From JAKAWW01 sp049966775 (GTDB taxonomy: Archaea > Micrarchaeota > Micrarchaeia > Micrarchaeales > Micrarchaeaceae), in contig JBMFTZ010000001.1 in the NCBI GenBank assembly GCA_049966775.1, positions 1-64,000 of the forward strand: a stretch of DNA of 64,000 nucleotides. Reading direction: 5' to 3'. Positions 8,303 through 16,343 of the stretch are shown here, in pieces. The notes below the pieces were generated by a model, which saw only the letters and a list, made by a program, of their open reading frames with translations, was not told the origin of the DNA and did not search any database. The position numbers and the translations under genes were made by a program. The first letter of the stretch is position 1, and each line of letters starts with the position of its first letter.

Positions 8303-9259
8303 ATGGTCAAATTTGTGTTTGACGGCGGATTTCTGATTTACAAGTACTCTGAGGGCAAAAGGCGCTACCTTTTCCTTAAAGGGAGAGGGCACCTCGACCT
8401 GCCGAAGGGGCATATAGAGAAAGGAGAGACATCACTGCAAGCTGCTGTACGCGAAGCGTTTGAGGAAACAAGCATAAGGGTCACTCCGGACAGGTACTTT
8501 ATATACCACATCACCTTCTGGTATATGGAAAACAATCAAAAAGTGAAGACAGAGCTCACGGTCTATCTTGCAAAAGTCGGCGAAAGCGCGAAGGTGAAGG
8601 TGACAGAGCATTCTGGATACGTGTGGCTCACATACGAGCAGGTAATGTCAGGGGATGTAATAAAGAATGAGAGGGATTTGGTTGCATACGGCGACTCGTA
8701 CATTGAGAAAAGGGAAGCATTAGATCGCCTGAATGAGGAATATGCAAAACTGCCACGCAGTTTTGCAAACTGGAACCTTAGCCGGAACTTTGTGCCTGGC
8801 GAGGGGCCTTCCAATGCAGGTGTCATGATAATAGGCCAGGCGCCTGGAAGGAACGAGGACATGCAGAAAAGGCCTTTTGTAGGCGCAAGCGGAAAGCTCC
8901 TGGACCACCTTCTGAGGCTTGCTGGGCTGAATAGGGATCGCGTTTACATAACTAGCGTGGTGCAGTTCTTCCCGCCAAAAAACAGGCAGCCCAGCAGCGC
9001 GGAGATAGAATCCTGTAGATCCTACCTGCTCAGGCAGATAGACATTATAAAGCCAAAGCTTATCGTGCTGCTCGGAGCGGTAGCAGCAAGGGAGTTAATA
9101 GGCGGGGTTAGCGTGATGCGCGCGCATAGCAACCTTTTCAAGGACATGTATTTTGTCACGCTGCACCCCGCAGCTGCTGTAAGGCTCAAGAAGAACGTGC
9201 CCATAATTGAAAATGATTTCAGAAAGCTGAAGGGCGTGCTCAAAGAGCTGCGAATATGA
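8303..9259 (+). CDS. NUDIX hydrolase fused to family 4-type uracil-DNA glycosylase
   Basis: A 318-residue two-domain protein. Residues 1-135 are a NUDIX domain with box G36...E42...R50-E51...E54-E55, where the usual Gly near the end is Ser57. Residues 150-318 resemble family 4 UDG: GQAPG at 178-182, RPFVGASGKLLD at 190-201, and the HPAA motif near 288. Family 4 enzymes bind a 4Fe-4S cluster with four Cys. Here only Cys238 remains; the N-terminal CxxC is replaced (RSFANWNLSRN) and VVKC is VVQF. The fusion would join nucleotide-pool cleansing to base excision. The start at ATG 8303 lies 1 nt after the archaeosortase stop. Confidence 0.85.
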   Translation: MVKFVFDGGFLIYKYSEGKRRYLFLKGRGHLDLPKGHIEKGETSLQAAVREAFEETSIRVTPDRYFIYHITFWYMENNQKVKTELTVYLAKVGESAKVKVTEHSGYVWLTYEQVMSGDVIKNERDLVAYGDSYIEKREALDRLNEEYAKLPRSFANWNLSRNFVPGEGPSNAGVMIIGQAPGRNEDMQKRPFVGASGKLLDHLLRLAGLNRDRVYITSVVQFFPPKNRQPSSAEIESCRSYLLRQIDIIKPKLIVLLGAVAARELIGGVSVMRAHSNLFKDMYFVTLHPAAAVRLKKNVPIIENDFRKLKGVLKELRI

Positions 9260-9468
9260 CATAAGGGCTTTGCCATTATAAGCCTATCGCGTGCGGATCC
9301 TCTCCGCCGACAATGCCGGCGGTATCCCCGCACGCAGCAAGCCTTTCTGCAAGCCGCCGAGTGCCCTGGCACTCCCGTGGGTTTTCCGGTCGCATTGTTA
9401 ATTGTTTACTTTACTACACAATGGCATATAGGAGTTGCGTCCTGCGTATCATATGACATAAAACCCAG

Positions 9469-9487
9469 CCCTCAACGAGGTTGAGGG
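9469..9487. repeat. Perfect hairpin CCCTCAAC-GAG-GTTGAGGG
   Basis: An 8-bp perfect inverted repeat with a 3-nt loop, followed by AATTC and an AT-rich tract. Such hairpins mark the ends of IS200/IS605-type elements, and a truncated TnpB lies elsewhere in the window (59247-59729). No transposase fragment adjoins this one, so its origin as an IS end is only a possibility. Confidence 0.3.
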
Positions 9488-9629
9488 AATTCTATAAGTA
9501 TTAATTAAGCTTCTGGCTGCACTCTCTGCCCCGCAGATGGGACTGATTTCGTTATCTGCCGCATCGCTGCCCAACTGGGATACAAGCGTAGATGATATAG
9601 TTTCAAAGCTCATCGTGCAGCGCCCTTAG

Positions 9630-9667
9630 AAAAAAGAGGGTCGGCCTGTAGCGCAAGGCTACAGGCC
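9630..9667 (-). terminator. Hairpin plus T-run after the winged-helix gene
   Basis: Just past the minus-strand stop codon, GGCCTGTAG and CTACAGGCC pair perfectly (9 bp, 7-nt loop). They are followed on the minus strand by CTCTTTTTTC, the form of an intrinsic terminator. Archaeal RNA polymerase stops mainly at the T-run. Confidence 0.6.
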
Positions 9668-9669
9668 AT

Positions 9670-10230
9670 TTACTGTGGGGGTGATATAATGAGCGCATTG
9701 GTCGTCTTGCCAGCACCATATTTGTAAAAAACCTTGTGACCAAGCTGGTACCTTGTTAGCAGGCCCTGCTTGTAAAGCTTGGTGAGCCTAGCGGTAGCCG
9801 CATTCCTCCCTTTATAGCTAAGCTGTGCCTTAATATCATCAGCGCATGCCATGCCTTTCCTCTGTATTATCTGGAGTATCTTTGCATCGAGATCCGATAC
9901 AGGCAACTCCTTTGGCAGGCTTGCCTGCGCTTCCCTCCCAGCTGGAGGCTCAACAGCATCATTACCATTTTCAGTATCATCATCTGCAAAGAGCTCGCTT
10001 TCAAGCCTGTTTATCCCTTCCGCAAGGCTTTGCAGTACCATTGTGGTTTTTTTGTTCTCGTCTACGAGGTACTTGATAAGCGAAAACAGGCTCGAATTTA
10101 TCTGGTCGGCCTTTACCCTCTCATCGATGAGGCTGCTTATTGCAGAATTTTTGTCCTTGAGGTCTTTTATGCCGTGCTTTATCTTTTGGACATCATGCTC
10201 AATTTCCTTCTTTGATTTCACAAACACCAT
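9670..10230 (-). CDS. Coiled-coil winged-helix transcription regulator
   Basis: A 186-residue protein. Residues 5-80 are highly charged with heptad-like spacing and probably form a dimerising coiled coil. An acidic linker (DDDTENGNDAVEPP) follows. Residues 110-175 form a winged helix (DLDAKILQIIQRKGMACADD ... ARLTKLYKQGLLTRYQLG...VFYKYG), similar in pattern to MarR/TrmB-type HTH domains. It starts divergently from the KH gene, and repeated sequence motifs lie directly in front of its start, suggesting autoregulation. The regulated pathway is not evident. Confidence 0.65.
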   Translation of the reverse strand: MVFVKSKKEIEHDVQKIKHGIKDLKDKNSAISSLIDERVKADQINSSLFSLIKYLVDENKKTTMVLQSLAEGINRLESELFADDDTENGNDAVEPPAGREAQASLPKELPVSDLDAKILQIIQRKGMACADDIKAQLSYKGRNAATARLTKLYKQGLLTRYQLGHKVFYKYGAGKTTNALIISPPQ

Positions 10231-10242
10231 CCCATCACAATC

Positions 10243-10289
10243 CGTTCATATAAGAATCATGAACGAATCATGAATTAATTGTGAATGAT
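10243..10289. promoter_or_regulatory. Operator-like repeats at the regulator's promoter
   Basis: GAATCATGAA occurs twice (10254-10263 and 10265-10274), 11 bp apart, about one helical turn. The second copy runs into an imperfect palindrome (ATCAT-gAATTAATT-gtga-ATGAT) ending near 10289. These overlap or flank the minus-strand TATA element (about 10245-10255) of the winged-helix gene. That is where an autorepressor would bind. Confidence 0.45.
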
Positions 10290-10441
10290 AGATATTTAAA
10301 TGTTGTTATTTTCCAATGTATAAATACAGATTAGCGGAACTCTAACAAAGCACGTAGAACTGCAGAGAAACGACGATAACCTATATAATGGTAAACGCTA
10401 AAAATATAAACATGCAATCCATATATCCTACAAGTGTTTCA

Positions 10442-10966
10442 ATGCAACGCGTTCTTATACCTATGGAGAGGCTGAAGCTCATGAAGAGGGACGGCAGCAT
10501 TGCGGAGCAGATAGAGAAGTGCTGCCGCTGCAATGTCAGCGTAGGCGATGACGGCGTGGAGGTAAGCGGTGATCCTCTGGGTGAATTCAGCGCAAGCAAT
10601 ATCGCCTTCGCGTTTGGCAGGGGCTTCGACATCGGCACGGCGTGCATGCTCGCGCATGAAGATTTCTACTTCTCCTTGATAGACTTGGAGCAGTACTTTG
10701 GCAGCGAAAACCGCATACATCAGGTGAAGGCGAGGATAATAGGAGAGAATGGAAAGGTCAAGATGACGATAGAGCGCGTAAGCAATGCGAAGATGAGCGT
10801 GTACGGCAACACTGTTTGCTTTATAGGCACGCACGAAGGGATCAGCGAAGCCAAGGCAGCGGTGGACGCGCTCATAGCAGGCGAATCGCACAGGAATGCG
10901 TACAGGAAGATGGAAGCAACACACAGAAAGAACAGGGAGCTATCGCGCGGGTTGCTGAATAAATAG
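10442..10966 (+). CDS. KH-domain RNA-binding protein (Pno1/Krr1-like)
   Basis: A protein of about 174 residues starting MQRVLIPMERLKLM, the pattern of archaeal KH proteins related to eukaryotic Pno1/Dim2. Two KH-like halves are visible. The second has VKARIIGENGKVKMTIER, a GxxG-type loop, then VYGNTVCFIGTHEGISEAK. The family is tied to small-subunit rRNA processing. A longer frame opens at 10388, but the ATG at 10442 matches the family N-terminus. Top6B follows directly with its coding frame overlapping this stop codon. Confidence 0.8.
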   Translation: MQRVLIPMERLKLMKRDGSIAEQIEKCCRCNVSVGDDGVEVSGDPLGEFSASNIAFAFGRGFDIGTACMLAHEDFYFSLIDLEQYFGSENRIHQVKARIIGENGKVKMTIERVSNAKMSVYGNTVCFIGTHEGISEAKAAVDALIAGESHRNAYRKMEATHRKNRELSRGLLNK

Positions 10967-11055
10967 GCGATTGCACGGCGGAGAGGACAGCTGAAGAGAT
11001 ATTTAAGGAGTTCAAGGAGCATTCCATAGCGGAGTTCTTCAAGAAAAATAGGCAG

Positions 11056-12576
11056 ATGCTCGGCTATGCCGGGAAGGCACATTCCCTTGTCACAATTGTG
11101 CACGAGTATGTCACAAACTCGCTTGATGCATGCGAAGAAGCTGGTATGCTTCCAGACATTAACGTGGCTGTCAAGAACATAGGCGAAGAAAAATACAAGG
11201 TTATAGTGGAAGACAATGGCCCAGGCATACCAAAGAATTTTGTTGGAAAGGCACTGGCACAAATACTTGCTGGCACAAAGTTCCACAGGTATATACAGCA
11301 GAGGGGCCAGCAGGGCATTGGCGCGGCCGGATGCACGCTATTCTCGCAGATAACGACAGGCAAGCACATATTTGTAAAATCCACGACAGCTAAGGGCAAG
11401 AGCTATTCGTGCTTTGTGGGCATCGACACGGTGCACAACAAACCGGTAGTAACGGATATGCGTGACATTCCGGATGGCAGCGAACACACTGGGCTCTACG
11501 TAGAGGGGGATTTTGCTGACTTAAAATATGAAAACAGCGATCACGGCGTTTTCGAATACCTGAAAAGGACAGCGCTCTCTAATCCGCATGTTCAAATCAG
11601 ATTTACAGATCCCGACGGCAAGGAGTCCACTTTCGTGCGCGCCGTAAATGCGGTACCGGAAAGGCCAAAGCTTGCCAAACCGCACCCGCTGGGGCTTACC
11701 GTTAACGATCTTATAGAATTCGCGCAAAGAAGCGAAAGCAGGAAGATATCGTCGTTTCTGCTTGACACGTTCGCTAGGGTGACGCCAAACAAGATAAACG
11801 AGATAAAGGAAATGCTACCGCAGCTTGACATGGAGAAGGACCCAAGAGCGCTTACGTGGCAGGACGCGGAGGAGCTCATTAGAGCATTCAACAAAACAAA
11901 GTGGATAGCTCCGGATGCCAGTGCTATAAAGCCCATAGGTGAAGAGCAGATAAGGGTGGCACTTAAGAACATACTCAATCCTGAGTTCATGGATGTTACA
12001 GAGAGGAGGCCTGCCGTATTCAGAGGGGGCATACCTTTTATAGTCGAAGCGGCGGTGGCTTTTGGGGGTGCGGCGGGCAAGAAAACTGAAGCCGGCTACG
12101 AAGGCAACACGCTCAGATTTGCTAACAGGGTGCCGCTTCTTTTCGATAGCGGGAACTGCGCCATAACTACAGCGGTTAAGGGCATAGAATGGAAACGCTA
12201 CGGGATAGACCTCGACACGCAGCCGGTGAGCGTGTTTGTAAACGTGTCTTCGGTTTACATCCCTTACTCTGGGGTGGGCAAGGAGGCCATAGCGGAGGAA
12301 GACGAGATAGTGGACGAGATAAAGCTTGCGCTGATGGACGCTGCAAGGGGCTTGCAAAGGTACATAAGCGGGAAGGCGCACCTGCACGAGGAAGCAAGCA
12401 AGTATAACGCGATAATGCGCTACACTAAGCAGCTCGCTAGCGACTTGAGCAGCATAAGCGGGGCGGATCGCGCGACAGTAGAGAAAAAACTGGAAGCCCT
12501 TATAGCAAAGCACTATCCGAAGGCGGCCAAGTTAGACGAGCCAGAAGGGGCAAAGGGCAGCAGCACCGAGGAATGA
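11056..12576 (+). CDS. top6B: DNA topoisomerase VI subunit B
   Basis: A type IIB topoisomerase ATPase subunit. GHKL motifs are clear: HEYVTNSLDACEEAG (N box), VEDNGPGIP (G1) and GQQGIGAAGCTLFSQ (G2), followed by the transducer domain. From ATG 11056 the protein has 506 residues, but homology extends upstream. In the same frame positions 10963-11055 encode about 31 residues including EEIFKEFKEHSIAEFFKKNR, the normal Top6B N-terminus. No ATG, GTG or TTG occurs in that stretch. The natural start may be a rare codon such as ATA at 10963, overlapping the upstream TAG, or the sequence holds an error. Subunit A is not in this window. Confidence 0.9.
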   Translation: MLGYAGKAHSLVTIVHEYVTNSLDACEEAGMLPDINVAVKNIGEEKYKVIVEDNGPGIPKNFVGKALAQILAGTKFHRYIQQRGQQGIGAAGCTLFSQITTGKHIFVKSTTAKGKSYSCFVGIDTVHNKPVVTDMRDIPDGSEHTGLYVEGDFADLKYENSDHGVFEYLKRTALSNPHVQIRFTDPDGKESTFVRAVNAVPERPKLAKPHPLGLTVNDLIEFAQRSESRKISSFLLDTFARVTPNKINEIKEMLPQLDMEKDPRALTWQDAEELIRAFNKTKWIAPDASAIKPIGEEQIRVALKNILNPEFMDVTERRPAVFRGGIPFIVEAAVAFGGAAGKKTEAGYEGNTLRFANRVPLLFDSGNCAITTAVKGIEWKRYGIDLDTQPVSVFVNVSSVYIPYSGVGKEAIAEEDEIVDEIKLALMDAARGLQRYISGKAHLHEEASKYNAIMRYTKQLASDLSSISGADRATVEKKLEALIAKHYPKAAKLDEPEGAKGSSTEE

Positions 12577-12600
12577 GACAACCACGATGCGCGCGCACAT

Positions 12601-14964
12601 CTAAGCGAATGCGTCCCCTGGCGCGTCGGCGTCGACAAGCCTCACGCTGCCTGCGGATAGGTATATCTTGAGCTGCTCTGTTTCTGGGGTAAAAGAGGTA
12701 TAGAGCGCCTGCCTGAACTCCTCAAGCCTGAACGAATTCAGGAACGCGATATATGTCACCTGGTTGCTGTACACGGGCACGTTCATGAACTTGCTTGTCT
12801 TAGAGTAGATGACGATGTATGCGCGTTCGCCATGTATTGTTGTTACTATATCTGCAAGGTTGCTGGCATCGAGATCGGTGAACAGGTAGGCGTGCGTTAC
12901 AAGGTATAGCCTTATCTTCTTGAACGTCGCAAGATACTCTATGTCATGCCCGCTCTTTTGCACCCACTCAGCAGGCGCATACAGGTCGTCCGCTCCTACA
13001 AGGTATCCTTTCACGACGAGCTGATCAACTATCGACTCCGCGTTGCTATAGGTTATGCCGACAGGCATGTTGTTGTACCTTATGTTTGACACTATTGCAG
13101 AACGCAGCTCTTCCTTGGTAAGCGGCATGAACCTCCAATGATAGCGCACGTTAAGCTTGTCGAACTGGCTCAGTATCTCTTTTGCGCTAACCTTTATGTC
13201 TACCTTTTTCTGCTGGGGCAGGCTCGGTACGTCTATGTAAAACTCGTCCCTGTTGGGTGCCTTCACCATCGTGACCATCAATAGCACTACTATTACGACT
13301 ATCGCAAGCTCGATGTACTGCCTGTTTATCACCACTTTTGGTGGGGTATGCACAACCGTGTACGAGAAGTTGGAAGAGAGCATCGACAGCGTAAACTTCA
13401 GGTTGCCGTACACCTGTGGGGTGCCAGCGGGCAGGCTGTAGTTGACCACGCCATTCTGCACAATGCCGCTGCTCTTGTATGCGCCATTCATGCTCGCGGT
13501 ATAGTTTATGCCCGAAAGAGGCAGGCCATCAGACTGGAGGTAAAACCTGTATGTGTTGCTTGAGAAGTTCTTACCTACGAGCGAGATTTGCACGGCAGGA
13601 ACGTTGAAGAGCGCTGACGCGTACAGGTTTCCAGAATAGCCTTGCAGCTCCGCTATGTAGCTACCAGGCGGCAGATCAAATGCGATGTATTTTATGAAGG
13701 TGAAGTTGCCATAAGCCTGCGTGAATTGCAGCGGTATCGCGTATATGCTAGACATGTTTAGACTGTAGAGCGTTATATGGGGCTGGATTGATACGGGCAG
13801 CGTGGAGTTGGTAAATATGGTCATCGTGACTGGTACAGTATATGTGGGAACGACGTTTTGCTGTATGCTCACGGTGCCATTGAGCGTGTGCGCCGGAGCA
13901 AAATACAGATACGCATAGCGCGTTTTCTGGCCTGCGCTGCTGGAGAAGTTGGCCCTTATGGTTATTATGCCGACCCCGTTTTTGAGCAGCGAAATGGAGC
14001 TAAGCGATGGCACAAGAGACGTGTTGTTGAGCACTATGCCTACAGATGCGCTTGAATTCAATGCGGTGGTGTTCATGCTGAGCGCACCGCTTGCCGCTCT
14101 TGGTATCCATAGCGCACTATATATTGCTTTAGCTACGTCAGAAGCCATCTCATGCGCCGATTTCCATGAAGAAGGGGTGTTTGAAAACGCAACTATGGCG
14201 CCGGGGCCCACATACTCGTACGTAAGCGGCCCACTAGAGTAGCCTTTCGTGAAATTGAACGTGGTAGAATTGAAATAGAACCTACTCTTTCCGGTGTATG
14301 AAAAGGGCTGCGTAGCCAGATAGCTTGGCGGGGACGTATCCGGCACGACCACCGAACCGGGTAACAGCATTCGCGAGAAGTTGTCTCCTATGTATACGAC
14401 CACCACCTGCTTGTTCATGAGAACAGTCAATGGGGTGATCCCCGTGCTCGAGTTGATGGGCTCGACGAGGGCGCTTGGCATGAGCCCGCTCGGAACAACA
14501 AGTATCGAATAGTTGGCGATGCTGGTGACACTAGCCAATGATACGTTTGATATGCGGGACAGATTGCTTAGACCATAATTCTCGAGATTGCTGGCGAGCG
14601 AAGAGGCGAATGCCTGCATGTTCACGCACTGGTAGCACTCGTTGGTGGTGTTCAGGATATACAGCTGAGATGGCAGAGCACCCATCAATATCGTGGCATT
14701 AAACGCTATGCTGGTGGTATTGATCGCGTTGTAATTTACAAGCACATATGGAAAAAGCTCCTTCGAATTATTGAATAGAAGCAGATTCTGGCCTGTCACG
14801 AAGCCGGTTATTGCCGGCTGCAAAAGCTTTGCCTGCGTTACAGGTACCCTTACATGAGCGAGCATTGTGCCCAAATACCAGAATAACGCTGAGACCGCAA
14901 TGATGAGCACTACGATTATTATTATAGCAATTTTGAGCACGTTGGAGTGCCTGCCAGATCCCAT
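12601..14964 (-). CDS. Large membrane protein of the T4SS-like operon (787 aa)
   Basis: Unrecognised protein; last gene of the transfer-system operon. From ATG 14964 it has a short cytosolic tail, a transmembrane segment (about residues 10-35), and an extracytoplasmic domain of about 520 residues with dozens of NxS/T sequons and a CYQC motif. A second transmembrane segment lies near 560-580. The cytosolic C-terminus of about 215 residues includes a winged-helix-like stretch (SAESIVDQLVVKGYLVGADDLYAP, with N at the second residue). Such topology could link outside contacts to the internal motor, in a role like a VirB8/VirB10 scaffold. That is inference from position and topology only. The start follows the 53-aa gene by 4 nt. 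Confidence 0.7.
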   Translation of the reverse strand: MGSGRHSNVLKIAIIIIVVLIIAVSALFWYLGTMLAHVRVPVTQAKLLQPAITGFVTGQNLLLFNNSKELFPYVLVNYNAINTTSIAFNATILMGALPSQLYILNTTNECYQCVNMQAFASSLASNLENYGLSNLSRISNVSLASVTSIANYSILVVPSGLMPSALVEPINSSTGITPLTVLMNKQVVVVYIGDNFSRMLLPGSVVVPDTSPPSYLATQPFSYTGKSRFYFNSTTFNFTKGYSSGPLTYEYVGPGAIVAFSNTPSSWKSAHEMASDVAKAIYSALWIPRAASGALSMNTTALNSSASVGIVLNNTSLVPSLSSISLLKNGVGIITIRANFSSSAGQKTRYAYLYFAPAHTLNGTVSIQQNVVPTYTVPVTMTIFTNSTLPVSIQPHITLYSLNMSSIYAIPLQFTQAYGNFTFIKYIAFDLPPGSYIAELQGYSGNLYASALFNVPAVQISLVGKNFSSNTYRFYLQSDGLPLSGINYTASMNGAYKSSGIVQNGVVNYSLPAGTPQVYGNLKFTLSMLSSNFSYTVVHTPPKVVINRQYIELAIVVIVVLLMVTMVKAPNRDEFYIDVPSLPQQKKVDIKVSAKEILSQFDKLNVRYHWRFMPLTKEELRSAIVSNIRYNNMPVGITYSNAESIVDQLVVKGYLVGADDLYAPAEWVQKSGHDIEYLATFKKIRLYLVTHAYLFTDLDASNLADIVTTIHGERAYIVIYSKTSKFMNVPVYSNQVTYIAFLNSFRLEEFRQALYTSFTPETEQLKIYLSAGSVRLVDADAPGDAFA

Positions 14965-14968
14965 ATGC

Positions 14969-15130
14969 TCACACCTGCTGCTCGCGGGACTTGTCACCCT
15001 GACCGAACAGCTTCATGAAGAAACGCGTGAATGCCCTTGACAAGATGTTCTGCTCGCCCTCGACCCGCTTGGCGATCACATATACCCTGACATATCTTAT
15101 TTTCTTGTTTATCCTTATCACGTATCTCAT
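14969..15130 (-). CDS. Small basic protein, 53 aa
   Basis: A short gene packed between two larger ones, 5 nt after one stop and 4 nt before the next start. It begins MRYVIRINKKIRYVRVYVIA and ends with FFMKLFGQGDKSREQQV. It is strongly basic with an amphipathic beta-like N-terminal half and no membrane segment. No family is recognised. Support comes from tight spacing on both sides and a clean ATG-TGA frame. Confidence 0.55.
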   Translation of the reverse strand: MRYVIRINKKIRYVRVYVIAKRVEGEQNILSRAFTRFFMKLFGQGDKSREQQV

Positions 15131-15135
15131 GTGCT

Positions 15136-15873
15136 TCAGCCTTTCAGTGTTATGTATCCCTGCGAAACCATCTTGTTGAGTATCTGCTCAACCCTGGTGG
15201 GCGAAAGTTTGTAATTCTGCGCAAACTCGTTTATGTCTATTGTGCTGTCATGAGCCTCGAGCCAGTTCTCAACCATAACCATCAATGATTCGTCAGAATA
15301 TGCCTCAAGGGCACTGAGCCTGTCGTGCAGCTCCTTGTTTTCAGCGCTCAGCTGCTGCGCTTGCACGGTTAGGCTCTTGTTTGCTGCCGAAAGCTCCAGA
15401 TTTAGCCGCTTGAGCTCCCTGTATTCGTTGAAAAGTGAATCGTAATTGTTGAAAAGGGAGCTGTAGCTCTGGGACATGGAATTCAACACGTCGTCTATGG
15501 CAGAATCTGTATACTGGAAGAGCTCTGTGTTGTCTACCATGTACAGATCTGATACAAGAGAGAGTATACTGAGCAGCACCTTGAGCACATAGAGCTTCCT
15601 TATTTTCGGGCTAGAATCTAACGGTATGGTATAGTCGACGGTGACGCTGTCCTTGGAGAACGTTATTATTATGAAAAGAAAGGGGCGCTTTTGTATGTCG
15701 TGGCTCTCAATCCTTGCGATTGACAGCTCGCTCGCCGCCTTTTTTATCGAGAATGCTTGCAGGGTCGATATGCGGCTTGCCATCGCATCGAACGTGCCGA
15801 TAAGATCCCCCTTAAGTACAAGTTGATCCGCCTTGGGCTCTACGACGTTTTGGTTTTCTTCCGCCAACACCAC
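15136..15873 (-). CDS. Coiled-coil winged-helix protein of the T4SS-like operon
   Basis: A 245-residue soluble protein of no recognised family. Residues 1-135 form an alpha/beta domain with hydrophobic strands (RPFLFIIITFSKDSVTVDYT). Residues 140-195 form a coiled coil rich in Glu, Leu and Ala. Residues 198-245 look like a winged helix (TIDINEFAQNYKLSPTRVEQ ... MVSQGYITLKG). It could regulate the operon or act as a cytosolic adaptor to the ATPase. It overlaps or abuts no neighbour but keeps the operon's short spacing. Confidence 0.65.
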   Translation of the reverse strand: MVLAEENQNVVEPKADQLVLKGDLIGTFDAMASRISTLQAFSIKKAASELSIARIESHDIQKRPFLFIIITFSKDSVTVDYTIPLDSSPKIRKLYVLKVLLSILSLVSDLYMVDNTELFQYTDSAIDDVLNSMSQSYSSLFNNYDSLFNEYRELKRLNLELSAANKSLTVQAQQLSAENKELHDRLSALEAYSDESLMVMVENWLEAHDSTIDINEFAQNYKLSPTRVEQILNKMVSQGYITLKG

Positions 15874-15928
15874 ACCTCTGCTCTGTAGATTTTTATGTTC
15901 GATGGCTTAAATATCTTTCCATACCTGG

Positions 15929-16339
15929 CTACACCTTCTTTTTAGCAGTCTTTGGCGCACGTAACGTTTTGGCTTGCTGCATCTTGCCCACCTGAGGCAG
16001 CTTCAGCGCGGGCATGTAGCTGAGCTGCGCGAGAAGGTACATGAATATTATAATGAGCACCCCGTAGAATACAGCTGAAAGCTCATGCCCTCCTGAGAAC
16101 GCAATGAGCAGCGCGGCGAATATCACACCTATTGCAAGGTACGCGACCTCCCTGCGCGTGTAGCTATCGCGTGCCTTTTTATATTTGGGATAGCACTCCT
16201 TGCACACCACGAGCCGGTAGCCCTTTTCGTTTCTTGTCACGTTCCTCTTGAACCATCTTATCGTATCTATGATATAGTCTTCCTTTACCTCTATGCCGTC
16301 CTTCTCTAGACCACAGATTATGCACCTATTCTCCTCCAT
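15929..16339 (-). CDS. Zinc-ribbon membrane protein, 136 aa
   Basis: The N-terminus has two Cys pairs (CIICG near residue 6 and CKEC near 48) that should bind one zinc. A basic linker (YKKARDSYTRRE) and two transmembrane segments (about 66-85 and 90-112) follow, then a basic C-terminus ending KTAKKKV. The frame extends to a TTG at 16357, but ATG 16339 lies 4 nt after the previous stop and is preferred. No family is recognised; it is part of the T4SS-like operon. Confidence 0.65.
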   Translation of the reverse strand: MEENRCIICGLEKDGIEVKEDYIIDTIRWFKRNVTRNEKGYRLVVCKECYPKYKKARDSYTRREVAYLAIGVIFAALLIAFSGGHELSAVFYGVLIIIFMYLLAQLSYMPALKLPQVGKMQQAKTLRAPKTAKKKV

Positions 16340-16343
16340 TAAA

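Larger units (their letters stand above)
9260..9669. other. Non-coding region with several hairpins
   Basis: These 410 bases separate two converging genes. Hairpin 9289-9335 has an 8-bp outer stem (GCGTGCGG/CCGCACGC) and a 6-bp inner stem (CCGCCG/CGGCGG). Hairpin 9359-9374 is GAGTGC-CCTG-GCACTC. Further hairpins are at 9469-9487 and 9643-9667. A TATA-like cattataagcc lies just before the first hairpin. No convincing coding sequence is present; a 30-codon frame at 9537-9629 has no supporting signals. The region could encode a small structured RNA or act as a two-way terminator. Confidence 0.4.

Noticed and set aside
9289..9335. H/ACA guide RNA
   Set aside because: There is an internal loop between two stems, but no ACA-type box at the base and no K-turn or K-loop in the upper stem.
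9537..9629. 30-codon plus-strand frame
   Set aside because: No promoter at the right distance, no Shine-Dalgarno, no homology; probably chance.
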